NCBI GenBank assembly: GCA_947476825.1 | Contig: CANJRV010000006.1 | Span: 1 to 53,341, forward strand | Length of the DNA stretch: 53,341 nucleotides | Source: Bacteroidota bacterium | Lineage (GTDB): Bacteria; Bacteroidota; Bacteroidia; Chitinophagales; Chitinophagaceae | Reading direction: 5' to 3' | Shown: piece after piece, positions 26,326 through 35,565 of the stretch | How positions within the stretch are numbered: position 1 is the first letter of the stretch | How the letters are laid out: each line of letters starts with the position of its first letter | Translations under genes and position numbers: made by a program | The notes under the pieces: generated by a model | What the model was told of the DNA's origin: nothing | The model's database searches: none | Seen by the model: only the letters and a program-made list of their open reading frames with translations

Positions 26326-27075
26326 TTACCAATCCTTCAACATTTTTGTACACTCATTTTTGTATTCTGCATCATCAAAAAAACGTTCAGGCAACAAGAG
26401 TATCGCATTTAAAAGTGCTTTCGCTTTAGCGTCTTCATCATTTTGTTTATATGCTTTTGCCAAGTCCATTAAATTCAAAATATAATTTGGGTCTAGTGCT
26501 TTGCATTTTTCATAGCAAACAATGGCAGTTTTAAGATCACCAGGAGGAAGTCCACCGAATAGTATTTTTGCTGCTGCTCTTTCTGCGAAATTTAAATTAG
26601 AAACTTCATAATTGTATTTTCCCAAAGTATGCCATGCAGCTGCATTTGAAGCATCCAGCTTTACGGCATTGTCTGCATATTTTTTAATATCTCTGCTGGC
26701 TGCAACCTTATCTTGTGAGCCAGAAATTAATGCAATACGTCCCATTGCAACAGCCATTACATAATTGGCTTGCGAGTAATTGCTATTTATTTTTAATGCT
26801 TGTTGCGCAAATATTTTTGCGGTATTAAAAAATGATTTTTTCTTGGCAGCATCTTTTTCTCTATTACCAATACGACTACACATGAAGCTTGCGCCACATA
26901 ATGCATCTATATTGTTTTTATCCAAAATTAAAATTTGCTTATAGCAAGCTAAAGTAGCGGGCTCATTTTTTGCCAACAAATATTGCTTGATTTGTCCATT
27001 CAATTCCGCAATGGATTGTGAAATAGACAGGAAAGGAACACTACATAAAAGTAGAATTTGAAAAAGTCTATACAC
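26326..27075 (-). CDS. Exported TPR-repeat protein
   Basis: The 249-residue protein has a signal peptide (MYRLFQILLLCSVPFLSISQ) and at least four TPR-like helical pairs, such as ACYKQILILDKNNIDALCGA, AQQALKINSNYSQANYVMAV and AIVCYEKCKALDPNYILNLM. The segment ILFGGLPPGDLKTA resembles the RMD1 (regulator of microtubule dynamics) TPR group. The start codon is GTG at 27075. It lies 19 bases downstream of the T9SS type B gene and converges with clpX across 16 bases. It may act as a periplasmic scaffold; no specific function is visible. Confidence 0.75.
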   Translation of the reverse strand: MYRLFQILLLCSVPFLSISQSIAELNGQIKQYLLAKNEPATLACYKQILILDKNNIDALCGASFMCSRIGNREKDAAKKKSFFNTAKIFAQQALKINSNYSQANYVMAVAMGRIALISGSQDKVAASRDIKKYADNAVKLDASNAAAWHTLGKYNYEVSNLNFAERAAAKILFGGLPPGDLKTAIVCYEKCKALDPNYILNLMDLAKAYKQNDEDAKAKALLNAILLLPERFFDDAEYKNECTKMLKDW

Positions 27076-27094
27076 GGCGTTTGTTGTTTTAAAA

Positions 27095-29125
27095 TTATCT
27101 GGTCAGTAATACTGTTCCTTGTTTCTTGATACGCTTACCATTATTACAATATCCGTCAATCATCCAAACATAATTATCTGGTGGTAAGTCAATATTGTTT
27201 TGCGTTCCATCCCATTTTTTTGTTGGAATCGTAGTTGAAAAAACCAATTGTCCCCAACGATTAAATATCTTGAAATATTCTAGTTTGACAACATTGAAAT
27301 TGAGCAAACCAAAGTTTCTATTCTCTGGAATATCACTCACTGGATTAAATGCATTTGGTAAATGAATGTCGGTACATTCTGTACGAACCCATACGGAATC
27401 TTTCGATACACAACCTGTAGAATCATTTGTTACCGTTAAGTAATAGGGTTGCACATCTTTTGGCGTACAAGTAGGATACGCTATGGATGTATCATTCAAA
27501 TATAAAGTTGGCGTCCATAGGTAAGAGTATTCTTGCCCAGTGGATAAATGAGGTCCACCTAAAACTGTATATCCACCGTCCACAACGAATCGATCTAAAC
27601 CAGCATCTGCAACCACTCTGCTCACTTTTACCAATACCGAAGTATCATAAGCACAACCTCCACCTGCTGTATATTCTAAATGTACATAATAGCGATAATC
27701 TTCATGCGGATACACTCGTAAAACAGTGGAGTCATAAGGAGCAATGCCATTGTAAATTGGGTTCCATAAATTACTGATAAGACCAGGGCCATTTGCAATT
27801 AATTGGATGGTATCACCTTGACAAATTAAAGTGTCATTATTTAATTGAATCAATGGTTTTGGAAGAACGGTAATCAATTTGCAATCCACTTGCATAGTTG
27901 GTAATCCCTCGTCAGAAGCGAAGAAGACATTGTATACACCAGGCCCAGAATAATAAACAGGTGGAGGTGTTTGTAAGGTTGAAAACGGCACCGATGATGC
28001 TGTACAGCTATTGTATTCTAAACGAGAAAGTGAATTATCTACATTGTTAGCTGTGAACGAAAAGACATTGTCTCTATCACGTAAATATCGTGTAAGGAAT
28101 CGTGGTCCATCAAAGCCTGCAAAATTACCAAGCGCAGTTGCAGTTGGTAAGGATGTAATATTATTCGTGAAAGTCAGTAAAGTCAAGCCATCGCCCGTTT
28201 CATTGGTTACATATCCATAATAATTTCCACAATCTCTGATGATAGAAATATCTCTTGGACCACTAAAAATTCCACCGAAATTGCCAAGGTTATTATCTAC
28301 AATTCCGTTTAATAATGAGTTTCCAAAATCCAAGCGGCTTAAGGTTTGGGTTTGTCTATTCACAACAAATAAATGCCAATTCGTGCCGTCAAATACTGGC
28401 CAAAACCCAGTAGGGAATGCCAATGAACCAGGGTTTCCTAAATCAACTAGCGTTGGCATAGTAGAAATGGAAGTGTCAAAATCTAATCGGATTAAATTTC
28501 CGCTGAAACCATTATTAGTGAAAGCGTGCCATTTGCCTGCTTCATTAAAAAAGTATAAATCTTGTGGGTTTAATAACAATCCACCTAAATTACCAATTGT
28601 TGCAAGAGTTGGCGTATTTGCCAAACTACTTCCAAAATCAAAACGGATCATATCAGAATTGACAGCAGTAGTGCCGCCTACAGCGAATCCATACCACTTT
28701 CCATTTTCGTTAACTAGCTCAAAACCTTTACAATTCAATGGAATAGAACCGCCAAAATCACCCAAATTGGTAGCCAAAGGTGCACTTGCTAAATTGGTGC
28801 CAAATTCATAACGGATTACATTTCGAGGTAGGTTCGTATTGATAACAAAAATAAAATAATTATTTCCATCTTTTCCCATCGTAATGGATGAAGGAGCATC
28901 CAAGCCAGTTCCGGCTGCTATACTACTACCTGTTGGAATATTATTTAAATAAGCGGAACAAAAACCCCAATAGTAGGAACTTGCTCCTGTGACATTTGTA
29001 TTTAATTGAAGTGCATTTCCCGCGCAAAGCGTGTCTGGGCCTAGTATTAAGGTTTGCGAAAAGGATCTTTGAAAACCTAAAATGAGTATTGAAATGAGTA
29101 TTAATGTGCTTAATCTTTTCATCAT
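27095..29125 (-). CDS. Secreted propeller protein with gliding-motility (T9SS type B) C-terminus
   Basis: The 676-residue exported protein has a signal peptide (MMKRLSTLILISILILGFQR). About 330 residues follow of a repeated blade of the type IRFDFGSSLANTPTLATIGN / LGNFGGI, an NHL/YVTN-like propeller. Two Ig/PKD-like segments precede the C-terminal domain HLPNAFNPVSDIPENRNFGL ... IFNRWGQLVF ... NYVWMIDGYCNNGKRI, the gliding-motility-associated type B signal. It is probably a surface-exposed cargo of the Por system. Confidence 0.9.
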   Translation of the reverse strand: MMKRLSTLILISILILGFQRSFSQTLILGPDTLCAGNALQLNTNVTGASSYYWGFCSAYLNNIPTGSSIAAGTGLDAPSSITMGKDGNNYFIFVINTNLPRNVIRYEFGTNLASAPLATNLGDFGGSIPLNCKGFELVNENGKWYGFAVGGTTAVNSDMIRFDFGSSLANTPTLATIGNLGGLLLNPQDLYFFNEAGKWHAFTNNGFSGNLIRLDFDTSISTMPTLVDLGNPGSLAFPTGFWPVFDGTNWHLFVVNRQTQTLSRLDFGNSLLNGIVDNNLGNFGGIFSGPRDISIIRDCGNYYGYVTNETGDGLTLLTFTNNITSLPTATALGNFAGFDGPRFLTRYLRDRDNVFSFTANNVDNSLSRLEYNSCTASSVPFSTLQTPPPVYYSGPGVYNVFFASDEGLPTMQVDCKLITVLPKPLIQLNNDTLICQGDTIQLIANGPGLISNLWNPIYNGIAPYDSTVLRVYPHEDYRYYVHLEYTAGGGCAYDTSVLVKVSRVVADAGLDRFVVDGGYTVLGGPHLSTGQEYSYLWTPTLYLNDTSIAYPTCTPKDVQPYYLTVTNDSTGCVSKDSVWVRTECTDIHLPNAFNPVSDIPENRNFGLLNFNVVKLEYFKIFNRWGQLVFSTTIPTKKWDGTQNNIDLPPDNYVWMIDGYCNNGKRIKKQGTVLLTR

Positions 29126-29205
29126 ATATAAAAATGCAGTAATTTAATTCGCTAATATAGTTATTACCTTTCAAAAGTTAAAATATGTTTTGATAATACT
29201 TATTT

Positions 29206-30432
29206 TTAAATCCAATTTCGGGTTTGGAGGTAGACGATTATTTTGTTGGAAATGTTTGTATTAGATTGAATATAGGCTTCCATTTTATTGGAGATGCCTT
29301 GTGTAAAACTGACATCTTCTACTATAGAATGAAGCAAGTTGTCCATTGATTTTTGTTCTTCCACAGGAAATACACAGCCATTTTCTACCAATTGAATGGC
29401 TTCCGCAAATTTTTTGTATTTGGGGCCAATTAAAATAGGTTTTTGATATACTGCTGGCTCCAATAAATTATGAATGCCTTTGCCAAACCCTCCTCCGACA
29501 TACATGAAAGAGGCATATCGGTATACTTTCGACAAAATACCAATCGTATTTAATATGAGAATACGGTCCGTGAATGCAGAGGATTCAGTATACAAGCAAA
29601 ACTTCTCCTTTAGCCAAGTAGCATCATAATTTTCTACTTCGTGTGGAGCAAGTATAATTTTCCAATCTGCAGGAAGGCTAGAGATTATTTTTTGTAAAAT
29701 AGCGGTGTCACTTGCCCACACATTTCCGGCAACAAATATTTTTTTGTTTTGTATGAATTGGTTTATTTTTTGATCCGCAAAAGGGCTAGAACTATTTTCC
29801 AAAACCCTATCGAAACGAGTGTCGCCCATAACCGTAGAATTTCTTATATCCAAGGACGACAATAAATTTTTAGATGTCTCATCTTGTACAAAAAAATGGG
29901 AAAAACAATGTAACGCTTTTCTAAAATAAGTGCCATAAGATTGAAAGAAAATTTGCTCGTTTCTAAAAATACCGGAGACTAAAAAAACAGGAATATTATT
30001 TTTTTTCAAGGTCTGTAATAAACGTATCCAAAATTCATACTTGATGATAAATACCATTTTTGGTTTTACCTGTTCAATGAACTCTGTTACCTCTTTTTTT
30101 GTGTCTATTGGTAAATAACAAATCCATTCTTCGGGATATTTTTTTTGCACATATTCGTAACCTGACGGCGAAAAAAAAGTAATCAAATAATTGTAGCTTG
30201 GATATAAAGTTCTCATTTTTTTGAGTAAAGGAAAACCTTGCTCAAACTCGCCTACAGAGGCACTATGAAACCAAATTGTTTCTTGGTTTGGGTATTTTTT
30301 TTGTAGTATATCTTTATTAATTTTTGCTCTTCCTTGTATCCATTTTTTTGCTTTGCTATTCACAAATGCATAGACAAAAATTCCAGCTGTATACACTCGA
30401 ATAAAAAGGGAATAAAGAAAACTTTGTATCAT
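29206..30432 (-). CDS. waaA: 3-deoxy-D-manno-octulosonic-acid (Kdo) transferase
   Basis: The 408-residue GT-B glycosyltransferase (GT30) adds Kdo to the lipid IVA precursor of lipopolysaccharide at the inner face of the cytoplasmic membrane. An N-terminal membrane anchor (SFLYSLFIRVYTAGIFVYAF) leads to the Kdo-transferase core WFHSASVGEFEQGFPLL containing the catalytic Glu. FIIKYEFW, ILAPHEVEN, YVGGGFGKGIHNLLEPA and ILIGPKYKKF are donor-binding motifs. Length is usual for the family. Its ATG follows directly after the stop of the outer-membrane protein gene at 30433, so they share a transcript. Confidence 0.95.
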   Translation of the reverse strand: MIQSFLYSLFIRVYTAGIFVYAFVNSKAKKWIQGRAKINKDILQKKYPNQETIWFHSASVGEFEQGFPLLKKMRTLYPSYNYLITFFSPSGYEYVQKKYPEEWICYLPIDTKKEVTEFIEQVKPKMVFIIKYEFWIRLLQTLKKNNIPVFLVSGIFRNEQIFFQSYGTYFRKALHCFSHFFVQDETSKNLLSSLDIRNSTVMGDTRFDRVLENSSSPFADQKINQFIQNKKIFVAGNVWASDTAILQKIISSLPADWKIILAPHEVENYDATWLKEKFCLYTESSAFTDRILILNTIGILSKVYRYASFMYVGGGFGKGIHNLLEPAVYQKPILIGPKYKKFAEAIQLVENGCVFPVEEQKSMDNLLHSIVEDVSFTQGISNKMEAYIQSNTNISNKIIVYLQTRNWI

Positions 30433-31215
30433 TTAGTAATAAGTTTCCTCTGCATTTTTTTTGTAAATCGGAACAACCCAACCCAATTTAAAGCCTAGCA
30501 TAATATCTGCTCGTTTGGCATTATCGGTTCTTGCTAAATCCAATAAATAGTCTCGACGAACTTGTGTAAAGCCATAAAGAAAATTAAACCCAGCATATAT
30601 ATTTACCAGTTTGTTTTCCGCAAAATATTGGTAGCCAATAAAATTTTCTACATACCATCCATTTGTCAATCGGTCATACCCTTTTTTATATTCATCTCGT
30701 AATTGTGGGAAAGAATTGTCGCGGTCAAAAATATTTATTTTGTATTGCATAAACCCAGCCGAAGCTAACATTATTGGTCCAGAATTCGCGTTCATTTGTA
30801 AGAAAGGAAATATTTTACCGAATTGTAATCCTGTTATATAACCTCTTTCAAAAAGACCAACATTTAATAAATCACCTTGTTGGTTGATGACACTACCTTG
30901 TTGCGTTTTGATATTGTATAATAAACTGTCTTCGCGCATTTTTTTGCCAGTAATAAATTCAAACTTTGCGCCGTAAATAAAATTCTTTTTGGTTTTCAAT
31001 TTAATGCCTAAGCCAATTCTGTAACTCGTTCCAAAACGTTTGGCTAAATCAGCGAGTGGAAAATCCATAGCACCAATCACGTCAAAATTCCAAATTTGAT
31101 CCGAAGTTTTAAATTTCTTTTTAGTTGCGATTTGTGTCTCTACTTTCTTGTCTTGGGCTAAAACAGAAAATCCACTAAGAAGAAATAAAAAGAAAAATAA
31201 TTTACGGTAAACCAT
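30433..31215 (-). CDS. Outer-membrane beta-barrel-like protein, hypothetical
   Basis: The 260-residue protein has a signal peptide (MVYRKLFFFLFLLSGFSVLA) and alternating hydrophobic strands typical of a small barrel (YRIGLGIKLKTKKNFIYGAK, YAGFNFLYGFTQVRR, MLGFKLGWVVPIY). I recognise no named family with certainty. It is translated from the same strand immediately ahead of waaA, hinting at a role in the outer membrane or LPS layer. Its start lies about 70 bases from the divergent -7 box of the sugar operon. Confidence 0.7.
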   Translation of the reverse strand: MVYRKLFFFLFLLSGFSVLAQDKKVETQIATKKKFKTSDQIWNFDVIGAMDFPLADLAKRFGTSYRIGLGIKLKTKKNFIYGAKFEFITGKKMREDSLLYNIKTQQGSVINQQGDLLNVGLFERGYITGLQFGKIFPFLQMNANSGPIMLASAGFMQYKINIFDRDNSFPQLRDEYKKGYDRLTNGWYVENFIGYQYFAENKLVNIYAGFNFLYGFTQVRRDYLLDLARTDNAKRADIMLGFKLGWVVPIYKKNAEETYY

Positions 31216-31285
31216 CCTATTGTGTTGAAAGCGTAAAAATGCATTATTCTATTTTAAAATACAATTTAATATATATTTCTCATAC

Positions 31286-31293
31286 TATATTTG
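31286..31293 (+). promoter_or_regulatory. -7 element of the sugar-nucleotide operon
   Basis: TATATTTG is a perfect match to TAnnTTTG, 20 bases before the ATG at 31314. This supports that start rather than the longer frame opening at 31239. Confidence 0.55.
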
Positions 31294-31313
31294 CGACCAT
31301 ATTAAAAATCGGC

Positions 31314-32456
31314 ATGGAAAAACTCCAAATGGTGGACTTAAAAAGTCAATATAAAAAGATACAGGATGACATTAATATAGCCATGCAAGAAGTGCTGGAT
31401 AATGCCTCTTATATTAATGGACCGCAGGTTGGATTATTCGCTCAAGAATTAGCGACTTATTTAGATGTAAAACATGTGATTCCTTGTGCCAATGGAACAG
31501 ATTCTTTGCAAATTGCAATGATGGCACTCGGTTTAAAACCTGGAGATGAAATCATCACACCTTCTTATACCTATTTCGCAACCGTTGAAGTTATTGCATT
31601 ATTGGGATTGACACCGGTTTTTTGCGAAGTTGATCCAAAGACCTATTGCATAGATGCCGCTAAAATTGAAAGCTTAATCAATGCAAAAACGAAAGCAATA
31701 GTGCCAGTGCATTTATACGGGCAAACAGCGGATATGGAACCGATATTAGCCATTGCTGAAAAACATAAATTGTTTGTGATTGAAGATAATGCACAAGCGA
31801 TTGGTGGTTATTATACTTTTAGTGATGGAACTAAAAAAGCAAATGGAACGATGGGGAATGTGGGTAGTACTTCCTTTTTTCCATCTAAAAACTTAGGTTG
31901 TTATGGAGATGGTGGTGCATTATTCACCAATGATAGCGACTTAGCTGTACGAATGAAAATGGTTGCAAATCATGGACAAAAATCGAAATATGTGCATGAG
32001 ATTGTAGGCTGTAATTCGAGACTAGATACCTTGCAGGCTGCGGTTTTGCGCGTGAAGCTACAATATTTGGATAGCTATTGCGAAGCAAGAAGAAGTGTAG
32101 CGGATTATTATGATAAAGCATTTGCAAATAATCCCAGTATCACAACACCTTTTTGTTCGCCATCTTCTTATCATGTTTATCATCAATATACCATTCAACT
32201 ACATGATGTGGATAGAGATGCCGTTCAAAAGGAATTAGCCATTAGAGGAATTCCAACTACAATTTATTATCCAATTCCTGCACATCGACAAGCCATGATC
32301 GAAAGTTTACATCTTGGAGAAACTGTTTTGGAAACAACAGATTGGTTGACTGCACGAGTATTGTCCCTGCCAATTCATACCGAAATGAATGAAGAACAAT
32401 TGTCATTTATTAGCACACAATTAATAGAAATAATAGAAAATCTAAAACAAAAGTAA
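31314..32456 (+). CDS. DegT/DnrJ/EryC1/StrS (WbpE/WlbC-like) sugar aminotransferase
   Basis: The 380-residue PLP enzyme transfers an amino group to a keto-sugar nucleotide. Visible motifs are MVDLKSQYKKI near the N-terminus, HVIPCANGTDSLQIAM (PLP phosphate pocket), IEDNAQAIGG (Asp/Gln contacting the ring), SFFPSKNLGCYGDGGA with the Schiff-base Lys, and NSRLDTLQAAVL. It resembles WbpE, which acts on UDP-2-acetamido-3-keto-glucuronate. No WbpB dehydrogenase or WbpD acetyltransferase is nearby, so the substrate is uncertain. The start at 31314 is supported by the homologous N-terminus and the promoter. It leads an operon with ugd and UDP-xylose synthase. Confidence 0.9.
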   Translation: MEKLQMVDLKSQYKKIQDDINIAMQEVLDNASYINGPQVGLFAQELATYLDVKHVIPCANGTDSLQIAMMALGLKPGDEIITPSYTYFATVEVIALLGLTPVFCEVDPKTYCIDAAKIESLINAKTKAIVPVHLYGQTADMEPILAIAEKHKLFVIEDNAQAIGGYYTFSDGTKKANGTMGNVGSTSFFPSKNLGCYGDGGALFTNDSDLAVRMKMVANHGQKSKYVHEIVGCNSRLDTLQAAVLRVKLQYLDSYCEARRSVADYYDKAFANNPSITTPFCSPSSYHVYHQYTIQLHDVDRDAVQKELAIRGIPTTIYYPIPAHRQAMIESLHLGETVLETTDWLTARVLSLPIHTEMNEEQLSFISTQLIEIIENLKQK

Positions 32457-32471
32457 AGAACAAAAATATTT

Positions 32472-33815
32472 ATGAAAATAGCAATCATAGGAACAGGATA
32501 TGTAGGATTAGTTTCAGGCACTTGTTTTGCCGAATCTGGAAATCATGTAATTTGTGTAGACATTGACACGAAAAAAATTGAAAGACTGAAGGCAGGTGAA
32601 ATAGTAATTTACGAACCCGGTTTGGAAGTCTTATTTCAACGTAATCTAAAAGAAGGAAGGTTGCATTTTGCCAACAATTTGCAACAAGCGGTTGAACAAT
32701 CAGATCTTGTTTTTCTTGCGTTGCCAACGCCTCCAGGTGAAGATGGTTCTGCCGATTTGAGTTATGTGTTGGGTGTTGCAGAAGAAATCGGGAAACTATT
32801 GGTTGAGCATAAACAATATAAAGTGATCATCAATAAAAGCACTGTGCCAGTTGGAACTGCTGAGAAGGTGACTGCAAAAATTAAAGAAAATTACACTGGC
32901 GAATTTGATGTGGTGAGTAATCCTGAATTTTTACGAGAAGGGGTAGCTGTTGAAGATTTTATGAAACCAGATAGAGTAGTGATTGGTAGCAGTAGTGAGC
33001 GTGCACAAAAAATGATGCACCAATTATATGCACCATTTGTTCGACAAGGAAATCCTATTTATTATATGGATGAACGTAGTGCAGAAATTACTAAGTATGC
33101 AGCTAATTCATACCTTGCGATGCGTATTACCTTCATGAATGAATTGGCTAACTTATGTGAAAAAGTAGGTGCGGATGTAGAGACGGTAAGAGTTGGAATG
33201 GGAAGTGATAATCGAATTGGAAAAAGATTTTTATTTCCAGGTATTGGTTATGGTGGAAGCTGCTTTCCGAAAGACGTGCAAGCCCTTGTACATACATCTT
33301 CTCAATATGGATATGATTATAGCATTTTGAATGCCGTAATGCGCGTGAATGATGAACAAAAATTAGTGTTAGCAGATAAAATTTTAGATTATTTCCATGG
33401 AGATTTGAAGGGTAAAAAAATAGCAGTTTGGGGCTTAGCATTTAAACCAAATACAGATGATATTCGCGAAGCGCCAGCTTTATACATTATACCTAAACTA
33501 ATTTCTGCTGGAGCTACAATTGTTTGCTATGATCCAGAAGGAATGCCGAACACGAAACAATATTTTGAAAGAGAACATCCAGAATGTATTGCGCATATTT
33601 CTTATGTGGATGATGTGTATGAAGTATTAGACGGAGCAGATGCTTTGGCGATTTGTACAGAATGGACTTTATTCAGAACACCAGATTTTTCCAAATTAAA
33701 ATCTTTATTAAAGTCGCCTATACTATTTGATGGTCGAAATTTATTTGATATTCCACAAATGAAAGAATCTGGATTTTATTATAATTCAATTGGACGTAAA
33801 ACAATTCATATTTAA
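32472..33815 (+). CDS. ugd: UDP-glucose 6-dehydrogenase
   Basis: The 447-residue NAD-dependent enzyme oxidises UDP-glucose to UDP-glucuronate. The Rossmann loop GTGYVGLVSG is at 7-16, VIINKSTVPVGTAEKV follows, the catalytic cysteine motif GGSCFPKDVQ is near 257-266, and the second Rossmann half has VWGLAFKPNTDDIREAP near 320. Length is normal for the Ugd/TuaD family. It lies 15 bases after the aminotransferase gene and 3 bases before the decarboxylase that uses its product. Confidence 0.96.
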   Translation: MKIAIIGTGYVGLVSGTCFAESGNHVICVDIDTKKIERLKAGEIVIYEPGLEVLFQRNLKEGRLHFANNLQQAVEQSDLVFLALPTPPGEDGSADLSYVLGVAEEIGKLLVEHKQYKVIINKSTVPVGTAEKVTAKIKENYTGEFDVVSNPEFLREGVAVEDFMKPDRVVIGSSSERAQKMMHQLYAPFVRQGNPIYYMDERSAEITKYAANSYLAMRITFMNELANLCEKVGADVETVRVGMGSDNRIGKRFLFPGIGYGGSCFPKDVQALVHTSSQYGYDYSILNAVMRVNDEQKLVLADKILDYFHGDLKGKKIAVWGLAFKPNTDDIREAPALYIIPKLISAGATIVCYDPEGMPNTKQYFEREHPECIAHISYVDDVYEVLDGADALAICTEWTLFRTPDFSKLKSLLKSPILFDGRNLFDIPQMKESGFYYNSIGRKTIHI

Positions 33816-33818
33816 AAG

Positions 33819-34760
33819 ATGAAAAGAGTATTAATTACAGGAGGCGCAGGTTTTTTAGGATCTCATTTATGTGATCGATTTATTGCAGAAGGTTATCATG
33901 TGATTGCCATGGATAATTTAATTACTGGCAATATCAAAAACATAGAACATCTATTCAAATTATCCAATTTTGAATTTCACCACCATGATGTAAGTAAATA
34001 TGTTTTTGTGCCTGGCGACTTAGATTACATATTACATTTTGCATCTCCTGCTAGCCCTATTGATTATTTGAAAATGCCTATTCAAACGTTGAAAGTTGGA
34101 TCTTTGGGTACGCATAATTTATTGGGTTTAGCAAAAGCAAAAAACGCTAGAATGCTTATCGCATCTACTTCTGAGGTGTATGGCGATCCGTTGGTGCATC
34201 CACAAAATGAAGAGTATTGGGGCAATGTGAATCCAATTGGACCTAGGGGTGTTTATGATGAAGCAAAACGTTTTCAAGAAGCAATTACCATGGCTTATCA
34301 TACTTTTCATGGATTGCAAACGCGCATTGTAAGGATATTTAATACTTACGGTCCTCGTATGCGACTAGATGATGGTCGTGCTTTACCAGCCTTCATGAGT
34401 CAGGCATTGAAAGGAGAGGACATTACCGTATTTGGTGATGGTTCTCAAACAAGGTCTTTTTGTTATGTTGGTGATTTAGTTGAAGGCATTTATCGATTGT
34501 TGTTGAGCGACTATCCAATGCCAGTAAATATTGGTAATCCAAATGAGATTAGTTTAAATGAATTTGCAGAAGAGATTCAGAAATTAATTGCTACAGATTC
34601 AAAAATAATATATCAAGATTTACCACAAGATGATCCTAAGCAAAGACAACCAGATATAACGAAGGCAAAAGAAATATTGGGTTGGGAACCAAAAGTGGAT
34701 CGTGCAGAGGGATTGAAAATTACCTTAGATTATTTTAAAAAGCAGTTGGGGTTAGTGTAG
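33819..34760 (+). CDS. UDP-glucuronate decarboxylase (UDP-xylose synthase)
   Basis: The 313-residue short-chain dehydrogenase/epimerase-fold enzyme converts UDP-glucuronate to UDP-xylose. The NAD loop is [14 protein letters not shown] at 8-21. The active-site segments are [14 protein letters not shown] and [10 protein letters not shown] (YxxxK), followed by [20 protein letters not shown], which is characteristic of UXS. It follows ugd by 3 bases, so two successive pathway steps are co-expressed. The product could feed surface polysaccharide synthesis. Confidence 0.94.
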   Translation: MKRVLITGGAGFLGSHLCDRFIAEGYHVIAMDNLITGNIKNIEHLFKLSNFEFHHHDVSKYVFVPGDLDYILHFASPASPIDYLKMPIQTLKVGSLGTHNLLGLAKAKNARMLIASTSEVYGDPLVHPQNEEYWGNVNPIGPRGVYDEAKRFQEAITMAYHTFHGLQTRIVRIFNTYGPRMRLDDGRALPAFMSQALKGEDITVFGDGSQTRSFCYVGDLVEGIYRLLLSDYPMPVNIGNPNEISLNEFAEEIQKLIATDSKIIYQDLPQDDPKQRQPDITKAKEILGWEPKVDRAEGLKITLDYFKKQLGLV

Positions 34761-34784
34761 TCTAATTGGACTAAGACAAGTAAT

Positions 34785-35207
34785 TTATTCTGTAATGTGA
34801 AATGCGGCAAATCCATCTTGCCAAGCATTTTCTTTTGTATCAAAGCAATACACTTCTTTTCCATTGCTTACAACAAGATAAGCAACTTTTAGTTGACTAT
34901 TATACGCTAAGATCTGTTGCATAACGGATTCGTTTAATAACTCACTTTCTCGTTTGCATTCTACGATCATCCAAGGGATAGAGTTCTTGAAAACCAGTAT
35001 ATCAAAGCGTTTGGACAGATTGCCTATTTGAACTTTTTTTTCAACAGCAATGAGTGAGGGAGGGATTTTTTGTTCATAAATCAAGTGATCTACAATTTGT
35101 TGTCTAACCCATTCTTCTGGGGTTAGGAATACATACTTTTTACGAATAGGATCAAATATAAATTCCTTGCCTTCTTTTAGTATTCTATGTAATCGCTTTT
35201 GTTGCAT
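34785..35207 (-). CDS. Type I restriction HsdR N-terminal-like nuclease domain protein (orphan)
   Basis: The 140-residue protein resembles the HSDR_N_2 family: KKYVFLTPEEWVRQQIVDHL, then a PD-(D/E)xK-like core RFDILVFKNSIPWMIVECKR, with Asp and ExK in place. Such small proteins are common in Bacteroidota without hsdM or hsdS, and their role is unclear. A TTG start at 35234 would give 149 residues. I prefer the ATG at 35207 because TATCTTTG ends 5 bases before it. It converges with the UDP-xylose synthase gene. Confidence 0.78.
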   Translation of the reverse strand: MQQKRLHRILKEGKEFIFDPIRKKYVFLTPEEWVRQQIVDHLIYEQKIPPSLIAVEKKVQIGNLSKRFDILVFKNSIPWMIVECKRESELLNESVMQQILAYNSQLKVAYLVVSNGKEVYCFDTKENAWQDGFAAFHITE

Positions 35208-35212
35208 TCGGT

Positions 35213-35220
35213 CAAAGATA
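35213..35220 (-). promoter_or_regulatory. -7 element of the HsdR_N-like gene, near-leaderless
   Basis: TATCTTTG on the minus strand ends 5 bases before the ATG at 35207, and TTTTG lies 17 bases further upstream as a possible -33 box. The predicted leader is almost absent. Confidence 0.5.
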
Positions 35221-35227
35221 GTATCTT

Positions 35228-35310
35228 GAGGCAATTACAAAATCCCAAACTTTATATTTCCAAATTCCAAAATGGAAATCCTAATGCTCAATTTCCAAAT
35301 TGCGAATTAT
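35228..35310. repeat. Short heptamer-type low-complexity stretch
   Basis: Degenerate AAATCCCAAACT / TTTCCAAATTCCAAAATGG repeats of the same kind as at 16854-17010 fill the space between the HsdR_N-like gene and the DUF2442 gene. Confidence 0.6.
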
Positions 35311-35561
35311 TAGCTATTCATTTTTCTAGAATGAGCATAAATATAATTTACAGGTAAAATGATATCCCAATTTTTGCCCCAAACGATATTGCCTACCTCT
35401 ACTTTGAATTTTTTAAAATTAGATAAAAGCAAGTATTTTTCATTTTCACCTTTTGCGTATTTTTTTAATATTGGCTCAAAATTTACAATTCGATGTTCAT
35501 TATTACTGAATTGTAATTCTATCGAAAAATCGTTTTTGTATGTTGCATAAAGTATGTCCAT
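35310..35561 (-). CDS. DUF2442-family protein
   Basis: The 83-residue protein contains ATYKNDFSIELQFSNNEHRI and WGKNWDIILPVNYIY, which match DUF2442. The frame is open upstream to 35672, but that extension is the out-of-frame shadow of the DUF4160 gene, so I place the start at the ATG at 35561 (MDILYATYK). DUF2442 genes usually follow a DUF4160 gene in a toxin-antitoxin-like pair. Here the partner is present 4 bases upstream but frameshifted. Confidence 0.8.
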   Translation of the reverse strand: MDILYATYKNDFSIELQFSNNEHRIVNFEPILKKYAKGENEKYLLLSNFKKFKVEVGNIVWGKNWDIILPVNYIYAHSRKMNS

Positions 35562-35565
35562 GTTC

